Assembly: GCF_014836945.1 (NCBI RefSeq)
Contig: NZ_JACSPX010000001.1
Span: 1,263,510-1,327,509, forward strand
Reading direction: 5' to 3'
From: Microbacterium commune
GTDB taxonomy: Bacteria; Actinomycetota; Actinomycetes; Actinomycetales; Microbacteriaceae
Length of the DNA: 64,000 bases
The notes beneath the pieces are model-generated. The model was not told the DNA's origin. It searched no databases and saw nothing but the letters and a program-made list of their open reading frames with translations. Each line of letters begins with the position of its first letter. Position 1 is the stretch's first letter. The translations under genes were made by a program, and so were the position numbers. This document shows, in pieces, positions 62,787 through 64,000 of the stretch.

Positions 62787-63181
62787 CCATCGCAGAGCAC
62801 CCCGCAGGCCGCCTTTACGTCCCCGGCGCCGTCTCGGCGACCGACCCGGTCGCTCCCACGGCCGGCATCGTGCCGCGTGCGGTGACGTGGAGCAAGGTCG
62901 ACACCGGCTTCCACGTCGCCTCGAAGGCCGGCGAGTACGTCGGCTCGGTCGACACGACCCCCGACGGTCACTTCGTCGCCTTCGACGCGACGAGCGCGCC
63001 GATCGGCCGTTACGCGGATCTTTCCGAAGCCAAGACGGCCGTGCTGTCATGGAAGCCGGAGCGCGCCCGCATGCGCGATCGCCACGTCGGTCGGATCGTG
63101 CATCCCATCGCCGCGTCCGCCGGCCTCGTGGCCGGCGTCACCGCCGCGTTCGGCGCACTGCTCACGGTGTTCCCCGCCTGA
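62783..63181 (+). CDS. Small protein coupled to the DUF7882-like gene, unknown
   Basis: Protein of 132 aa with a soluble N-terminal part (a W-rich KVDTGFHVASKAGEYVGSVDTTPDGHFVAFDATSAPIGRY stretch with beta-strand character) and one hydrophobic C-terminal helix (about residues 107-128). Its ATG overlaps the upstream stop (ATGA). It may anchor the DUF7882-like protein to the membrane; no family recognised. Confidence 0.75.
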   Translation: MTIAEHPAGRLYVPGAVSATDPVAPTAGIVPRAVTWSKVDTGFHVASKAGEYVGSVDTTPDGHFVAFDATSAPIGRYADLSEAKTAVLSWKPERARMRDRHVGRIVHPIAASAGLVAGVTAAFGALLTVFPA

Positions 63182-63231
63182 GCGCCGGCCTCAGCCGCGC
63201 GGTCCGTGCGTGAACGCGCGTAGACGTGCGG

Positions 63232-63573
63232 TCAGTGCGTGAGGACGACCGCGTCGGTCTTCTGCTGCAGGAATGAACGGAGCTCCGCGAGAGACATGAG
63301 GTCTTCCGCGAGCTGACGAAGGGCCGCGTCGTCGAGGTCGAGCGTCTCATTTCGCTCCTCGAACGTGACCACCCAGTTGGGCAGCCCCTGACGGATCTCG
63401 GGGTGCAGGAACGTGATCGTGCTGGCGGAACGCAGCGTGACGACCACTATTCCGGAGTTCGGTCCGGCCTCGAAGTTTTTGTCGAGCACCGCGACGCCCA
63501 GCGAGTCCGCGCTGTGCGACTCGATGTACTCGTTGACCCAGCGCTCCACTGTGGTCCGGTCGCGATATGGCAT
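63232..63573 (-). CDS. Conserved hypothetical protein
   Basis: Soluble protein of about 113 aa (MPYRDRTTVERWVNEYIESHSADSLGVAVLDKNF...). It is predicted alpha/beta with two central strands (SGIVVVTLRSAS, NWVVTFEER). The ATG at 63573 is chosen; an in-frame ATG 30 nt upstream is also open. No ribosome-binding site or family recognised. The gap of about 140 bp to the next gene shows nothing clear. Confidence 0.65.
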   Translation of the reverse strand: MPYRDRTTVERWVNEYIESHSADSLGVAVLDKNFEAGPNSGIVVVTLRSASTITFLHPEIRQGLPNWVVTFEERNETLDLDDAALRQLAEDLMSLAELRSFLQQKTDAVVLTH

Positions 63574-63715
63574 GGGGCACCTGCATTCGTTCGATGAGCG
63601 CACATACGCTCACTCTGAACCGTAGCCGACTGTGCGGGGTGAGGGGCCGCGGCCCGCCCGGCAAGACATATCGCGCATCGTTGTTTCGCTCCATGTCACC
63701 TGCCGAGCGCCGGAC

Positions 63716-64000
63716 TCACACCTGCATCGGCGCCATTCGCGCCAGTCGCAGCCACGTCTCGATGACGGTGTCGGGGTTCAGGGACACCGATTCGATGCCC
63801 TGTTCGACGAGCCACTCCGCGAGCTCGGGGTGATCGCTCGGGCCCTGGCCGCAGATGCCGACGTACTTGCCCTGACGACGGCATGCCTCGATCGCCATCG
63901 AGAGCAGCTTGAGCACGGCCGGGTCGCGCTCGTCGAAGGTGTCCGCCACCAGTGCGCTGTCGCGGTCGAGACCGAGCGTGAGCTGCGTCATGTCGTTCGA
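63716..64000 (-). CDS. ppsA: Phosphoenolpyruvate synthase, C-terminal part (cut by window edge)
   Basis: The last 94 residues of a PEP-utilising enzyme: [33 protein letters not shown], then [48 protein letters not shown] and the C-x-x-G-P catalytic segment ([12 protein letters not shown]) identify the C-terminal PEP-binding barrel of PEP synthase (pyruvate, water dikinase); pyruvate phosphate dikinase is less likely. The gene runs on beyond position 64000. Confidence 0.88.
   Translation of the reverse strand, partial: SNDMTQLTLGLDRDSALVADTFDERDPAVLKLLSMAIEACRRQGKYVGICGQGPSDHPELAEWLVEQGIESVSLNPDTVIETWLRLARMAPMQV

Overview
This is a contiguous piece of a high-GC actinobacterial chromosome, most likely a Microbacterium or close relative in the Microbacteriaceae. 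The signs are very high G+C in codon third positions, the recurrent GATGCC/GCATCC codon pairs, TANNNT-type -10 elements placed about 6 nt before start codons, a 14-bp box identical to the actinobacterial CebR/CelR cellobiose operator, and several genes familiar from that family. About 57 protein genes are supported. I found no rRNA, tRNA, CRISPR array, insertion sequence or prophage, so the window is mostly core genome with small accessory modules.

Layout. 0.1-7.2 kb: a Gfo/Idh/MocA oxidoreductase, then a complete cellobiose/cello-oligosaccharide operon (cebE-cebF-cebG-bglC-cebR) with three CebR-type boxes around its promoter. 7.2-9.7 kb: a 390-bp gap rich in DnaA-box-like 9-mers, then dnaB and a LON-domain protein. 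9.7-19.4 kb: mixed housekeeping and unknown genes (DUF427, DUF2071, AI-2E/PerM permease, DUF5671-like membrane protein, a coupled phosphatase and FAD oxidoreductase, J-domain protein, alpha/beta hydrolase, topoisomerase IB). 19.5-27.5 kb: MATE exporter with an unusual leader, small membrane proteins, PQQ-type sugar dehydrogenase lipoprotein, MFS exporter, purB (apparent CTG start) and a low-molecular-weight phosphatase. 27.6-29.2 kb: a WXG100-like small protein coupled to a helical-N-terminus alpha/beta hydrolase. 29.2-34.3 kb: holin-like protein, hisC, and the E1alpha/E1beta/E2 genes of a 2-oxo-acid dehydrogenase.

34.3-40.6 kb is a second sugar island: a ROK regulator divergent from an ABC transporter operon ending in a GH13 alpha-glucosidase. 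40.7-45.7 kb is a zinc island: Zur box, zinc ABC transporter, Zur, and a DUF318-type permease with its TIGR03943 partner. A frameshifted beta-propeller membrane protein and a DNA glycosylase follow. 48.2-50.4 kb holds a second Gfo/Idh oxidoreductase with a LacI regulator. 50.6-52.1 kb encodes zinc-independent forms of L28, L33 and S14 behind a structured leader, then HU. 52.1-59.4 kb includes a CopD/CtaG fusion, a PIF1-like helicase, a beta-lactamase-fold lipoprotein without its catalytic residues, and CopC. 59.5-64 kb: CorA, a PatB/MalY-type lyase, a MarR regulator divergent from a small two-gene operon, and the C-terminus of PEP synthase cut by the window edge.

How it fits together: two sugar importers lack their own ATPase gene and probably share an MsiK-type ATPase encoded elsewhere. 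The zinc island pairs uptake with its regulator, and zinc-free ribosomal proteins lie 7 kb away. The most unusual DNA features are the oriC-like cluster before dnaB, long near-perfect palindromes (one inside a coding region), a C-tract frameshift next to a 33-bp tandem repeat, and the predicted rpmB leader RNA.
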